From Candidatus Methylomirabilota bacterium (lineage in GTDB: Bacteria; Methylomirabilota; Methylomirabilia; Methylomirabilales; CSP1-5), in NCBI GenBank assembly GCA_022615475.1, contig JAKEGQ010000170.1, positions 1 through 25,174 on the forward strand: DNA of 25,174 nucleotides. Direction: 5' to 3'. Of this stretch, positions 7,255-15,728 are shown in pieces; the stretch's first letter is position 1; each line of letters opens with the position of its first letter. Below the pieces are notes generated by a model. That model was given only the letters and a program-made list of their open reading frames with translations, ran no database searches and was not told where the DNA came from. The position numbers and the translations under genes were made by a program.

Positions 7255-8931
7255 ATGGTGAATACAACGAAGAACAGCAAAGGCGCCGTCCTGATCGTGG
7301 CCCTGATGGCGACGCTCGTCGTGGCAATTCTCGGCTCGGCTATGCTCACCCTCGCCCTGACCGAGAGCCAGATTGCCTTTAATGACCGGAACGCCACCCG
7401 TGCCCTCTATGTGGCCGAGATGGGAGTGGAGCGAGCCCGCCGCGACCTGAAGTACGACGCGACCTTCGACCGGGATGGGATGACCAACCAGTACTTCGCT
7501 TCGCCGACGCCGGTCGCGGGTGGTTCGCCGGCCGACTGTTCGGGAACGATCACCTGGCAGAATCTCCCACCCCAGCAGCGGTGTTACGACCTCGGCGGGC
7601 CGGTCCCCACTGGGGGCTTCCTCCCCCTGTACTCCAACCCGACCCTCGACAACTTTGGTGATGGCTCCACCTATACGGTCCTGCTGGGGCTGAGACAGAG
7701 CAACAAGCTCACAATTCGCTCCGAGGGGACGGGGCCGCAGGGGGCCACGAAGATGGTGGATGTGCGGGTGGAGGTTCGCGACCTGTCGGTCTGGGGGAAC
7801 GCCGCGTTCTTGGGAGGCAGCGGGACAGGGGCACGGATCAACGGAAACGTCGTGATCGCCGGCTCGGTCCATATCCTAGGAGCCGGCCTCGGGCTGACCG
7901 GCGTCGCCGCCGACTTCGGGGGCACCGCAGGCATCTTCAACTGGTATAACGGGCTTGACCCGATTTTCGCCGGGAGGGTCCCCGACATCAATCCATCCAC
8001 CCTCGACGCCGAGGTCCGGGTGAACGAAGGCAGGATCACGATGAACAGTGGAAGTGCCCGCGTGGGGAATAGCGCGAGCGACACGGATATCAATGGCAAT
8101 CCCATCCCGGGTGGAATCCAGCGACGCGTCGATGGGGTCTTCACCAACTACGGCTTCGCCGGGACGTATGGCGATACGTACGTCTTTTCCGACAACGGGA
8201 CCCACGCAAAATACGACGTCCCACCCGACAATGTGATCCCATTCCCCTCGCTGACCGACCCGTCGCCCGATGTTTGTTGCGTGACCTACGAGGACTACTT
8301 GGACGCCAATTCCTGGGACCCCATTCCGGCCCTCCCGGGCTCGGCGGTCAGTGGCAGTGATGTGACGATCTATGCCACCACGGCGAGCTTCGACGTCTCG
8401 AGTGGGACCAACCGGCTCGCCTGGAACAGCGCGACGAATACGTTGACCGTCGAGGGGATCATCCGGATCCCCGGCAGTATCACCCTGGGTGGGGTCACCG
8501 GGCCGACCAAGATCGAAACCATCTCCTACACCACCGGACTTGTCGGGGGAACGCTCTACGCCAAGAAGGCGGGGGCGAATTGGAACGAGACCGGCACGGC
8601 CGGGGCCCACCAGGTCAGCACCACGATCAATAGCAGCCTGATTCCGCTGGGGGTCTTCCCCACGGGCGACCGGCTCGGGCTCATCGCCAAGGACCGCATC
8701 TACATGACGAGGGCGAGTAAAAGCGTAGCGGCGGCGGTCTATGCTGAAAACCAGGTCACGATCGACAAACAGTACCACGTCGTGGGTGCGGTGGTCAGCC
8801 GGTTCCTCGACATGGGGAGCCAGGTGCCGCACCTGTACCAGATGCCCAATCTCGCGAAGAACCTGCCCCCGGGCATGCCGGGCGGGAACATCTTCAACTA
8901 CGTCAAGATCCTTTCCTGGCGAGAACTGTAG
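7255..8931 (+). CDS. Second large PilX-like type IV pilus protein
   Basis: A 558-residue protein with a PilX-type N-terminus: SKGAVLIVALMATLVVAILG, then LTESQIAFNDRNATRALYVAEMGVERARRDL, again lacking Glu at +5. The long remainder is glycine-, threonine- and asparagine-rich with beta-strand periodicity (ARINGNVVIAGSVHILG, VYAENQVTIDKQYHVVGAVVS), suggesting a beta-helix-like or adhesin-like body. AGGAG (7244-7248), overlapping the previous gene's stop, lies 6 nt before ATG 7255. It closes the operon, so two oversized PilX-like proteins bracket three ordinary minor pilins. No PilY1 gene is seen. The next gene is convergent and ends 20 bp beyond. Confidence 0.84.
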   Translation: MVNTTKNSKGAVLIVALMATLVVAILGSAMLTLALTESQIAFNDRNATRALYVAEMGVERARRDLKYDATFDRDGMTNQYFASPTPVAGGSPADCSGTITWQNLPPQQRCYDLGGPVPTGGFLPLYSNPTLDNFGDGSTYTVLLGLRQSNKLTIRSEGTGPQGATKMVDVRVEVRDLSVWGNAAFLGGSGTGARINGNVVIAGSVHILGAGLGLTGVAADFGGTAGIFNWYNGLDPIFAGRVPDINPSTLDAEVRVNEGRITMNSGSARVGNSASDTDINGNPIPGGIQRRVDGVFTNYGFAGTYGDTYVFSDNGTHAKYDVPPDNVIPFPSLTDPSPDVCCVTYEDYLDANSWDPIPALPGSAVSGSDVTIYATTASFDVSSGTNRLAWNSATNTLTVEGIIRIPGSITLGGVTGPTKIETISYTTGLVGGTLYAKKAGANWNETGTAGAHQVSTTINSSLIPLGVFPTGDRLGLIAKDRIYMTRASKSVAAAVYAENQVTIDKQYHVVGAVVSRFLDMGSQVPHLYQMPNLAKNLPPGMPGGNIFNYVKILSWREL

Positions 8932-8950
8932 GACTGAGCGTCCGCGCCTG

Positions 8951-9883
8951 CTAGTCGGCTCTGCCTGAGCCGGCTGCCGCCTGCGCCAACACGACCGGTA
9001 ATGGTTTGCTTGCCTCTCCCACGAGGATCGAGCGCTGGGGGAAGGGGATTTCGATCCCTTCGGCGTCGAAAGCCTTCTTGAGTCGCCGGCGATATTCTCG
9101 CCCTACGTCCCACTGCCGGATCGGCCGCGTCTTGAGCCGCGCCTTGATGATGACGGCGGAGTCGGCAAAATTATCCACCCCGAAGATCTCAATCGGTTCC
9201 AGGATCATCGGGCCGAGGACCGGGTCCTGACGCAGCTCCTCGGCCACCCGCCGCATGACCGTGATGACGCGGTCCGTATCCTCCTTGTACGCCACGCCAA
9301 TATCCATGAGGTAGCCCGACCACTCTTTGGTCATGTTGGCCAGCGTATTGATCGTGCCATTCTCAAAGACGTGAACCACCCCCGAGAGATCCCGCAGAAT
9401 GGTGGTGCGAAAGGTGATGGCCTCCACGAGCCCCCCTGTCCCATTCACGATGGCCACATCCCCCACCCGCACCTGGTCCTCCAGCACCATGAAGAACCCG
9501 CTGATCACGTCGCGGACCAGGTTCTGGGCGCCGAAGCCCACCGCGAGGCCGATGATGCCTGCGCCGGCCAGGATCGGGGTCACGTTCAATCCGATCTGAT
9601 CCAGAGAGACAATCGCGACAAGCGCCCACAAGACTACCAAGGTGATCGTCCGAATCAGGCCGATTAACGTCGCCACCCGCTGCCGCGTCGTGCCGGGCAC
9701 CATCTCGGTCCTCTCGCCCTCCGTGATCAGCACAGACTCCAGACGATCCAACGCAACCCGGAGAAAACGGGCGCCGACATAGCCCGCCACGACGACCAAT
9801 CCGATGCGGAGCACCGCCTGGATCACGAGGGCTGCGACGCGGAACAACCCAGGGGTGAGATTCTCCAGCGATATTCCCATCAT
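8951..9883 (-). CDS. MscS-family small-conductance mechanosensitive channel
   Basis: A 310-residue inner-membrane channel that releases solutes on hypo-osmotic shock. It has an N-terminal transmembrane helix (about 13-37), a second near 75-95, and the pore-lining helix and beta-domain signature: GAGIIGLAVGFGAQNLVRDVISG, then VRVGDVAIVNGTGGLVEAITFRTTILRD. The cytoplasmic alpha/beta domain follows, with GIEIPFPQ near the end. Length is close to E. coli MscS (286). ATG 9883 is chosen because AGGAGG lies 7 nt upstream; the longer frame to 9916 lacks a site. It follows the Yip1-family gene on the same strand (84 bp apart), so they may be cotranscribed. Paralogous MscS proteins with other gating are common, so the ion preference is not claimed. 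Confidence 0.92.
   Translation of the reverse strand: MMGISLENLTPGLFRVAALVIQAVLRIGLVVVAGYVGARFLRVALDRLESVLITEGERTEMVPGTTRQRVATLIGLIRTITLVVLWALVAIVSLDQIGLNVTPILAGAGIIGLAVGFGAQNLVRDVISGFFMVLEDQVRVGDVAIVNGTGGLVEAITFRTTILRDLSGVVHVFENGTINTLANMTKEWSGYLMDIGVAYKEDTDRVITVMRRVAEELRQDPVLGPMILEPIEIFGVDNFADSAVIIKARLKTRPIRQWDVGREYRRRLKKAFDAEGIEIPFPQRSILVGEASKPLPVVLAQAAAGSGRAD
8956..8972. terminator. Weak hairpin between the convergent pilin operon and mscS
   Basis: CGGCTC (8956-8961) and GAGCCG (8967-8972) form a 6-bp stem with a 5-nt loop, extendable with a G-U pair. It lies in the last codons of the mscS-like gene and 25 bp past the pilin operon stop. There is no T-run, so termination function is uncertain. 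Confidence 0.3.
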
Positions 9884-9967
9884 GGCATTGCCTCCTTCCC
9901 CGCAAGACGGGCCCACGTGGCTACCTGGAGTGGCGATTGCCCTCGGCGTCCGAGAGATCCACGCAGG

Positions 9968-10474
9968 CTACGCGTAGAACCAGAATCCGATGAGCACACT
10001 CACGACCCATCCGGGGACGGAGGCACCCACTGCCCGTTCCGTCCAGAGATAGTCGAGGGCTTGTCTCACCGCGATCACCATGGCCACCAGCATCCACATT
10101 TCCGCGACCAGAAAGACCAACTCGGCGGCCGGAGGAACGATGCCCAGCACGCGGATCAGCCCGGGCGCCGCAGAAAAGCCGACGGTGCGGGCGAACGGCT
10201 CGATGTCTGCCTTGGTCCGGGGCTCGGGAAGGAGCCTAGTGCCGATCAAGTAAGTCAGCAACGCCCAGACACACCACCGGGTGAGCGCCACGATGGTCCC
10301 CGTGATAACCCCACCAAGCCCTGCCCGGGTGATCGCCCCGATGCCGGCCGCAAGGCTCGAGAGTAGCACCACCGCCGCGGCCTGACCCATCGCCTTCTTG
10401 TCGGTCTTGATCCGCTGATACAACCGGACATCAAGTGTGGCTGCCCGGATGATCCGATCCGTAAGAATCCTCAT
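9968..10474 (-). CDS. Yip1-family integral membrane protein
   Basis: A 168-residue polytopic membrane protein with about five hydrophobic segments (roughly 30-55, 57-80, 100-118, 120-140 and 150-166). The segment LLPEPRTKADIEPFARTVGFSAAPGL is characteristic of bacterial Yip1-domain proteins (PF04893). The start is firm: GGAGGAGAGG lies directly upstream of the ATG. No function is known for the bacterial members. It precedes an MscS-like gene and follows the molybdopterin genes after a strong hairpin, so a link to either is not established. Confidence 0.78.
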   Translation of the reverse strand: MRILTDRIIRAATLDVRLYQRIKTDKKAMGQAAAVVLLSSLAAGIGAITRAGLGGVITGTIVALTRWCVWALLTYLIGTRLLPEPRTKADIEPFARTVGFSAAPGLIRVLGIVPPAAELVFLVAEMWMLVAMVIAVRQALDYLWTERAVGASVPGWVVSVLIGFWFYA

Positions 10475-10540
10475 CCTCTCCTCCAGCGCGTGATGCCGTG
10501 CGGGATCCCTGGATGAAAGCCGGTCTCTTGCAGGCGTGCG

Positions 10541-10580
10541 CTCTTCGGAGGTCCAAGACGATGGCGGGACCTCCGAAGAG
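10541..10580 (-). terminator. Perfect 14-bp inverted repeat after the moeA operon
   Basis: CTCTTCGGAGGTCC (10541-10554) and GGACCTCCGAAGAG (10567-10580) pair perfectly around a 12-nt loop, a few bases beyond the stop of the MoeA-fusion gene. No T-run follows on the minus strand, so it may be a Rho-assisted terminator, an mRNA-stabilising hairpin or a protein-binding palindrome. Confidence 0.6.
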
Positions 10581-10586
10581 ACCCTC

Positions 10587-12527
10587 TCATCGACGGAGGG
10601 CAGCCGGGCCGTTCACCACACGACCCGTCTCCGAGGTGTCGTAGCCCCCGAGGGCCTCGACCTCTTTCTTGAACCCGTCGCTTGAGATCAGGTCGAGCAG
10701 GGGTCTCAGGACAGGGTCGCGGTAATGGCCTTCCGGGAAGATGAGATCGTACCGCTCCTTCAGGAGGGGAATGAAGTCCAGGTCGAGGGCTCGGGCCGCG
10801 GCCAGGATGCCGAGGGCGACATCCGCCACCCCCGCCTTCACCGCAGCGGCCACCGCCAGATGCGTATACTCCTCCCGCTCGTACCCGATGATCCTCATCG
10901 GATCGATGCCGAGCTGCCTCAATCGATAGTCCAGCAGCATGCGCGTCCCTGCTCCCTTCTGCCGGTTGACGAACGTGACACCCTCTCGCGCCAGATCGAG
11001 AAGGGTGGTGATGCCCTTCGGATTTCCCTTGGGGAGGATGAGCCCCTGGTCCCGGTGCACCAGCGTCAGCACGACGACCTTCTCCCCGGGCAGCAGGCGC
11101 GCGACGTAGGGGAGGTTGTACTCCCCGGTCTCCTCATCCAGGAGATGGGAACCGGCCATGTGGGCCTCCGCCCGCTTCAGGGCTAGGAGCCCAGCCAGAC
11201 TCCCCACGTTGGTCGAGGAGAGATGGAGATCTGGATGGCTTCGCCGCAGGAGATTGGCGAGTAGATCCAGCGTGAGATCGTGACTGCCGATGGCCACGAT
11301 GGTCTTTTCGATCTCCTCGGGTCGACGGAAGAGTTCAACGGTGACGGTCGACCCCGCATGCACCCCCTCGGAGAAACGGGGAATGCGGACGATGCCATCG
11401 GCGCGGACCAGAGACATGATCACGCCCGCCCCCCGGGAGAGGGGCGTCGCCACGACCTTGTTCCCCACCCGCCCCAACTTGACCCGCAAGAACTCATCCT
11501 CGCCGAGAGGGGAGAGGATCTTTCGGGTAATCGTCGCGGTGAGCGTCGGCCGCTCTGGAACCGCCCTCCCCTCCAGGCGATACAAGATCGGCTTCACCAG
11601 GAGATCGCAGGTAATAACCGCCGAAACGGGATATCCCGGGATCCCGATGACGGGGCGTCCCCGGACGATCCCGAGCACCACCGGGTGCCCCGGGCGGATC
11701 GCAATCCCATGCACGAACAGCTCCCCCAGTTCCCTCACGATGCCGGCGGTGAAGTCTTCCGAGCCCGCCGAGGAACCGGCATTGATGACGACAACGTCGT
11801 GGGTCGCCACCGCCTCCTCGACGGCGGCCCTGATCGCAGGGAAATCGTCCGGGACGATGCCGGTGCGGTTTGCCTCTCCTCCCCACTCCCGAATCATCCC
11901 GCAGAGCATCAGGGAATTGAACTCGATGATCTCGCCGGGCTTCACCGCACTCCCCGGTGGAACCAACTCGCTCCCGGTCGGGATCACGGCCACCCGGGGC
12001 CGCTGGCGAACCTCAACGGCACCCAGACCGCATCCGGCAATGGCGCCGAGATCGGCCGGGGTGAGGGTGTGTCCTTCGGGAAGGATCAACTCCGTCGCGA
12101 CCATGTCTTCCCCCATGGCCCGGACATGGTGCCACGGGGGCACGGGGGCGTGGATCTCGATCTCCTCTTCGCCTACCGGGTACAGGTGCTCGAGCATGAC
12201 GACGGCGTTCAATGGCGGGAGAATCGGGTCACCCGTATCGACCCACTGAAACTGCTCCCGCGCCCTCAACCGCACCGGGCTCGTCTCTGAGGCAGCCCGG
12301 GTGTCTTCCGCGCGGACCGCAATGCCATCCATGGCCGCCGCGTTGTAGTGCGGGTTCGATAGGGCTGCCCAGACCGGCCTGGCGGTCACCCGCCCCAGGG
12401 CCGCGTCGACCGACACCAGCTCGCCGGAGAGCGGCCTGAGCAGTCCCCGGGCCTCGAGCGCCCCAAAGAATTTCTGAAGGGCCTCGTCGAGCGGGATCGG
12501 TTCGAGATAGACCTTGCGTCGAGCCAT
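10587..12527 (-). CDS. MoeA domain fused to a periplasmic-binding-protein-like domain
   Basis: A 646-residue fusion. Residues 1 to about 405 are a complete MoeA (molybdopterin molybdenumtransferase): MDGIAVRAED, the central AGSSAGSEDFT loop, IPGYPVSAVI and the C-terminal domain IV. MoeA inserts molybdate (or tungstate) into adenylylated molybdopterin in the cytoplasm. Residues from about 409 (IVAIGSHDLTLDLLANLL) to the end form a substrate-binding domain of the COG1910 type (QKGAGTRMLLDYRL, VAAAVKAGVADVALGI). This fold resembles LysR/ModA ligand domains but lacks a signal peptide, so it should act inside the cell, perhaps as a molybdate or tungstate sensor or channel. The ATG at 12527 lies 2 nt after the previous stop. 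The longer frame upstream is a shadow of the preceding moeA. Confidence 0.92.
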   Translation of the reverse strand: MARRKVYLEPIPLDEALQKFFGALEARGLLRPLSGELVSVDAALGRVTARPVWAALSNPHYNAAAMDGIAVRAEDTRAASETSPVRLRAREQFQWVDTGDPILPPLNAVVMLEHLYPVGEEEIEIHAPVPPWHHVRAMGEDMVATELILPEGHTLTPADLGAIAGCGLGAVEVRQRPRVAVIPTGSELVPPGSAVKPGEIIEFNSLMLCGMIREWGGEANRTGIVPDDFPAIRAAVEEAVATHDVVVINAGSSAGSEDFTAGIVRELGELFVHGIAIRPGHPVVLGIVRGRPVIGIPGYPVSAVITCDLLVKPILYRLEGRAVPERPTLTATITRKILSPLGEDEFLRVKLGRVGNKVVATPLSRGAGVIMSLVRADGIVRIPRFSEGVHAGSTVTVELFRRPEEIEKTIVAIGSHDLTLDLLANLLRRSHPDLHLSSTNVGSLAGLLALKRAEAHMAGSHLLDEETGEYNLPYVARLLPGEKVVVLTLVHRDQGLILPKGNPKGITTLLDLAREGVTFVNRQKGAGTRMLLDYRLRQLGIDPMRIIGYEREEYTHLAVAAAVKAGVADVALGILAAARALDLDFIPLLKERYDLIFPEGHYRDPVLRPLLDLISSDGFKKEVEALGGYDTSETGRVVNGPAALRR

Positions 12528-12529
12528 CG

Positions 12530-13759
12530 CTAGAACCGCCGCACCTCCACCGTCTGGTCTGCCGAGAGGCCACCCACGTTTAGCGGGATAGCGATCAGGC
12601 CGTGGGCCTTTATCAGGGTGTAGATCAGGTTCGACTTGCCGTAGACCGGCTCCGCCAGCACCTCGCCCCCCTCCTCGAGCAGCCGGACCGGGACGTAGTC
12701 CTCCCGACCGAAGGCGGAGGCCACGTTCTTGGTGAGGCGGGCCTGGACCGTCGCCCGCTCGGGAGGCGCACTTGACGCCAGGTGGTACAGCGCGGGGCGG
12801 ACGAAGAGATCGAAGGTGACAAAGGTGGAGACCGGATTCCCGGGTAGGCCGAAGACCGGTTTGTCCCCGCACACCGCGAGGATCGTGGGCTTGCCAGGCT
12901 TCAAGGCCACGCCGTGCACCAGCACGCCAGGTCTCCCCAGTGTCCCGATGACCGCCGCGGTCATATCCCGGGTGCTCACCGAGCTACCCGCCGAAATGAT
13001 CAGGACATCCCCGTGAGTGATGCCGGATTCTGCCGCCTCTCGTAAGGCATCATAGTCATCCTTGACAATCCCCAGCGGGTGGGGAATCCCCCCCGCCTGC
13101 AGCACGAGGGTGGCTATGGTGTACGTGTTGATATCCCGAACCTGTCCGGGGCCGGGCTCGACGGGTGGCGGAACCACCTCATCGCCTGTCGCAATGATGA
13201 CGACACGAGGCCGCCGAACGACGGAAAGAGTGAGGATCCCGACTCCCAACAGCCCCCCCACGTCCTGGGGGCGAATGGAGTGGCCTTTGGGGAGGAGCCG
13301 CTCTCCCCTTGTCACATCCTCGCCAACCTGAACCACATTCTCGCCCGGCGCCACGGGACGGGTGACTTCGATCGTGCTGGGGTCCACCTCCTGGGTATGT
13401 TCCACCATGACGACCGCATCGGCCCCCTCTGGAACCATCGCCCCTGTCGGAATCCTCACGCCTTCCCCGGGACGGACCGACGCCCGGGGAGTTTCTCCCA
13501 TCGGGACCTCGCCACCTATCTTCAGGTAGGCTGGAAGGCCATCGCTTGCCCCAAACGTGTCCTGGGCGCGGACGGCATACCCGTCCATGTTCGAGCGGGG
13601 AAACGTGGGAAGCTCAATGGGTGAGAAGATATCTGCCGCCAGGATCCGTCCGAGGCCGTCCTGAACCGGAATCTCCTCGGCCGGGAGCGCAGCCTTGAGA
13701 TGCTGGAGGAGGCGATGGAGCGCCTCCCGAGGGGTCAGCACTTGAAACAGTTCGGGCAT
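12530..13759 (-). CDS. moeA: Molybdopterin molybdenumtransferase MoeA
   Basis: A 409-residue stand-alone MoeA, normal length for the family. Visible are FPRSNMDGYAVRAQDT (Asp equivalent to E. coli D59), the GEVPMGE and TGAMVPEGADAVVMVEHT segments, the AGSSVSTRDMTAA loop in place of the more common GGVSVGDYD, PGKPTILAV and FGLPGNPVSTFV. The AGSS variant loop is shared with the fused paralogue next door. GAGG lies 6 nt before ATG 13759, fixing the start and excluding the long upstream extension that overlaps nadC. It follows nadC by 25 bp and is almost joined to the fused moeA (2-nt gap), so the three are probably one transcript. Two MoeA proteins side by side suggest division of labour, for example molybdenum versus tungsten. 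Confidence 0.95.
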   Translation of the reverse strand: MPELFQVLTPREALHRLLQHLKAALPAEEIPVQDGLGRILAADIFSPIELPTFPRSNMDGYAVRAQDTFGASDGLPAYLKIGGEVPMGETPRASVRPGEGVRIPTGAMVPEGADAVVMVEHTQEVDPSTIEVTRPVAPGENVVQVGEDVTRGERLLPKGHSIRPQDVGGLLGVGILTLSVVRRPRVVIIATGDEVVPPPVEPGPGQVRDINTYTIATLVLQAGGIPHPLGIVKDDYDALREAAESGITHGDVLIISAGSSVSTRDMTAAVIGTLGRPGVLVHGVALKPGKPTILAVCGDKPVFGLPGNPVSTFVTFDLFVRPALYHLASSAPPERATVQARLTKNVASAFGREDYVPVRLLEEGGEVLAEPVYGKSNLIYTLIKAHGLIAIPLNVGGLSADQTVEVRRF

Positions 13760-13784
13760 CGTGGACCTCGGGTTTTCATTCGGA

Positions 13785-14651
13785 TTATGGCAGGACCTCG
13801 AGGCTGATATCGAGGGCCCGAGGCGAGTGGGTGAGGGCCCCGACCGAGATGAGATCGACGCCGGTCTCGGCGACGCGTCGCACGTTCTCCAGCGTGATCC
13901 CGCCTGACGCCTCGATGAGAATCCTCCCTGTGTATCGTCGAACCACCTCTTCCATCTGATCGAGAGACATCCCATCCAGCAGGAGGGCGTCCGCCCCTGC
14001 CTCTGCGGCTTCCGTGGCCTCCTCTGGACTCTCAACCTCGATCTGGATCTTCAGGAGGTGGCTCGTGCGGTGGCGAATGCGGGCCACGGCCGCCTTCAAG
14101 CTCTCCCCCCGGGCCCTGACTACCGCCAGATGGTTGTCTTTCACAAGGACCCCGTCGCTCAAGCTCATCCGGTGGTTGAACCCCCCGCCCATCCGCACGG
14201 CATACTTGTCGAGCCACCGCATCCCCGGAGCGGTCTTCCGGGTGTCCACGATCTTGGCCGGCAGGCCGGCCACGGCCGCCACGTACCGGGCAGTCTCGGT
14301 CGCGATGCCGGAGAGCCGCTGAAGAAAGTTCAGGGCCACCCGTTCAGCCCTAAGGATGCTGGCCAAGGAGCCAGTGACGGCGGCCACCCTTTCCCCCGGG
14401 ACGACCCGACCCCCCTCCGGTCTCAGAACCTCAACCGCAAGGCGGGAATCGACCGTGGTGAAGACCTGCGCGAAAACCCACGTCCCGGCCAGCACCCCGG
14501 CCGCCCGGGCCACGGCCTCGGCCCGGCCGCACTCCTCGCCGAGGACCAGGGCCTCGGTGGTACAATCCCCGCTGATCCCATCCTCCTCCAGGGCGCCTTC
14601 AATCAGGCGCTGGACCTGGAGGGGGATGGCTCCTGACTCGCCTTGAGGCAT
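13785..14651 (-). CDS. nadC: Nicotinate-nucleotide pyrophosphorylase (carboxylating)
   Basis: A 288-residue quinolinate phosphoribosyltransferase: quinolinate plus PRPP gives nicotinate mononucleotide, CO2 and pyrophosphate, in de novo NAD synthesis. Motifs in order: EDGISGDCTTEAL (about 22-34), SGIATET, IVDTRKTAPGMR (134-145), MGGGFNHRMSLSDGVLVKDNH (154-174), LKIQIEVES, LLDGMSLDQM and IEASGGI. These include the basic PRPP/quinolinate-binding residues. Length is normal. ATG 14651 has AAGGG close upstream, and starts further upstream would run into the nadA promoter and gene. nadA is divergent with a 66-bp gap, so the two enzymes of the quinolinate branch share one intergenic control region. 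nadB was not seen. Confidence 0.97.
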   Translation of the reverse strand: MPQGESGAIPLQVQRLIEGALEEDGISGDCTTEALVLGEECGRAEAVARAAGVLAGTWVFAQVFTTVDSRLAVEVLRPEGGRVVPGERVAAVTGSLASILRAERVALNFLQRLSGIATETARYVAAVAGLPAKIVDTRKTAPGMRWLDKYAVRMGGGFNHRMSLSDGVLVKDNHLAVVRARGESLKAAVARIRHRTSHLLKIQIEVESPEEATEAAEAGADALLLDGMSLDQMEEVVRRYTGRILIEASGGITLENVRRVAETGVDLISVGALTHSPRALDISLEVLP

Positions 14652-14657
14652 TGGCCC

Positions 14658-14686
14658 TTGACCCCTCCCGATAATTCCCCTAGCAT
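14658..14686 (+). promoter_or_regulatory. Putative sigma-70 promoter of nadA
   Basis: TTGACC (14658-14663), a 17-nt spacer and TAGCAT (14681-14686). An overlapping CATAAT (14684-14689) is a better -10 but at 20-nt spacing. The site lies in the short divergent gap next to the nadC start. Confidence 0.5.
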
Positions 14687-14717
14687 AATAGCTGAAAGAT
14701 GCCTCTGGAGAAAGCGC

Positions 14718-15671
14718 ATGGCGATACAGACCGACATCAGCCAGGAGATCCGCCGATTGAAAGAAGAGCGGAAGGCGGTGATCCTGGCCCATAACTACCA
14801 GGTCCCCGAGGTCCAGGATATAGCTGACTTTACCGGGGACTCGCTGGGCCTCTCCCAGGCCGCCGCCCGCACCGACGCGGAGGTGATCGTCTTCTGCGGG
14901 GTGCACTTCATGGCCGAGACCGCCTCAGTCCTCTGTCCCGACAAGACGGTCCTCCTTCCCGATCTCGAGGCGGGGTGTTCTCTGGCGGCCACCATCACCG
15001 CAGAGGAGCTCCGGCAGTGGAAGGCGAAGCATCCCGAGGCGGTGGTGGTCTCGTACGTGAATACTACGGCGGAGGTCAAGGCGGAAAGTGACTACTGCTG
15101 CACCTCGGCGAACGCCGTGAAGGTCGTCCAGGCCATCCCCCCCGATCGCGAGGTCCTCTTCCTCCCCGATCTATATCTGGGGGACTACGTCGCCCGGGTG
15201 ACCGGCCGGAAAAACATTCGCGTCTGGGCGGGCGAATGCCACGTGCATGCCGGGATCCGTCCCGGTCACTTTCAGGAGGCCCTTCGCCTCCATCCGGACG
15301 CCGAGGAGATCTTTATCCACCCGGAGTGCGGCTGCACCACCAACTGCATGGCATTCGCCCAGGACACCCCCGAACTGCAGAACAGGATTCACATCCTATC
15401 GACGAGTGGCATGATCCGCCGTAGTGCCGCGTCGGCCGCCAAGAAATTTATCGTGGCGACCGAGACCGGCATTCTCTACCCTCTGCAGAAGGGGAACCCG
15501 GACAAGACCTTTGTCCCTCTCAAGGAGGATGCGGTCTGCGAGTACATGAAGAAGATCACCCTGGAGAAGGTTCTGCGCTCGCTCCAAGAGATGGTCTTTG
15601 AGATCAAGGTGCCAGAGCGCGTCGCCGCCAGGGCTCGGACCGCCATCCGCCGGATGCTTGAGCTCGCCTAA
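14718..15671 (+). CDS. nadA: Quinolinate synthase
   Basis: A 317-residue [4Fe-4S] enzyme that condenses iminoaspartate with dihydroxyacetone phosphate to quinolinate. Motifs: ILAHNYQVPEVQD (22-34), DFTGDSLGLSQ, FCGVHFMAETA, VVSYVNTTAEVKAESDYCCTSANA and HPECGCTTN. By alignment with Pyrococcus NadA the cluster ligands are Cys87 (LEAGCSLA), Cys174 (AGECHVH) and Cys274 (EDAVCEYM). The compact length fits the short archaeal/Thermotoga-type form rather than the E. coli form. GGAG lies 7 nt before ATG 14718, which decides between this and an earlier in-frame ATG at 14643. It is divergent to nadC and convergent with tatC, separated from the latter by a 10-bp inverted repeat. Confidence 0.97.
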   Translation: MAIQTDISQEIRRLKEERKAVILAHNYQVPEVQDIADFTGDSLGLSQAAARTDAEVIVFCGVHFMAETASVLCPDKTVLLPDLEAGCSLAATITAEELRQWKAKHPEAVVVSYVNTTAEVKAESDYCCTSANAVKVVQAIPPDREVLFLPDLYLGDYVARVTGRKNIRVWAGECHVHAGIRPGHFQEALRLHPDAEEIFIHPECGCTTNCMAFAQDTPELQNRIHILSTSGMIRRSAASAAKKFIVATETGILYPLQKGNPDKTFVPLKEDAVCEYMKKITLEKVLRSLQEMVFEIKVPERVAARARTAIRRMLELA

Positions 15672-15699
15672 TCCCGTTCCAACGCTCTTCATCCAATCC

Positions 15700-15728
15700 A
15701 AAGCAAACGCGCTTTGCACGTTTGCTTT
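15700..15728. terminator. Bidirectional terminator-like hairpin between nadA and tatC
   Basis: AAAGCAAACG (15700-15709) and CGTTTGCTTT (15719-15728) are perfect 10-bp arms around a 9-nt loop. They lie between convergent genes and touch the tatC stop codon. The stem ends in TTT on both strands, but there is no long T-run. Confidence 0.6.

Noticed and set aside
12530..14906. Long 5' extensions of moeA and nadC frames
   Set aside because: They overlap the preceding genes, lack family similarity, and internal ATGs with ribosome binding sites give normal protein lengths.
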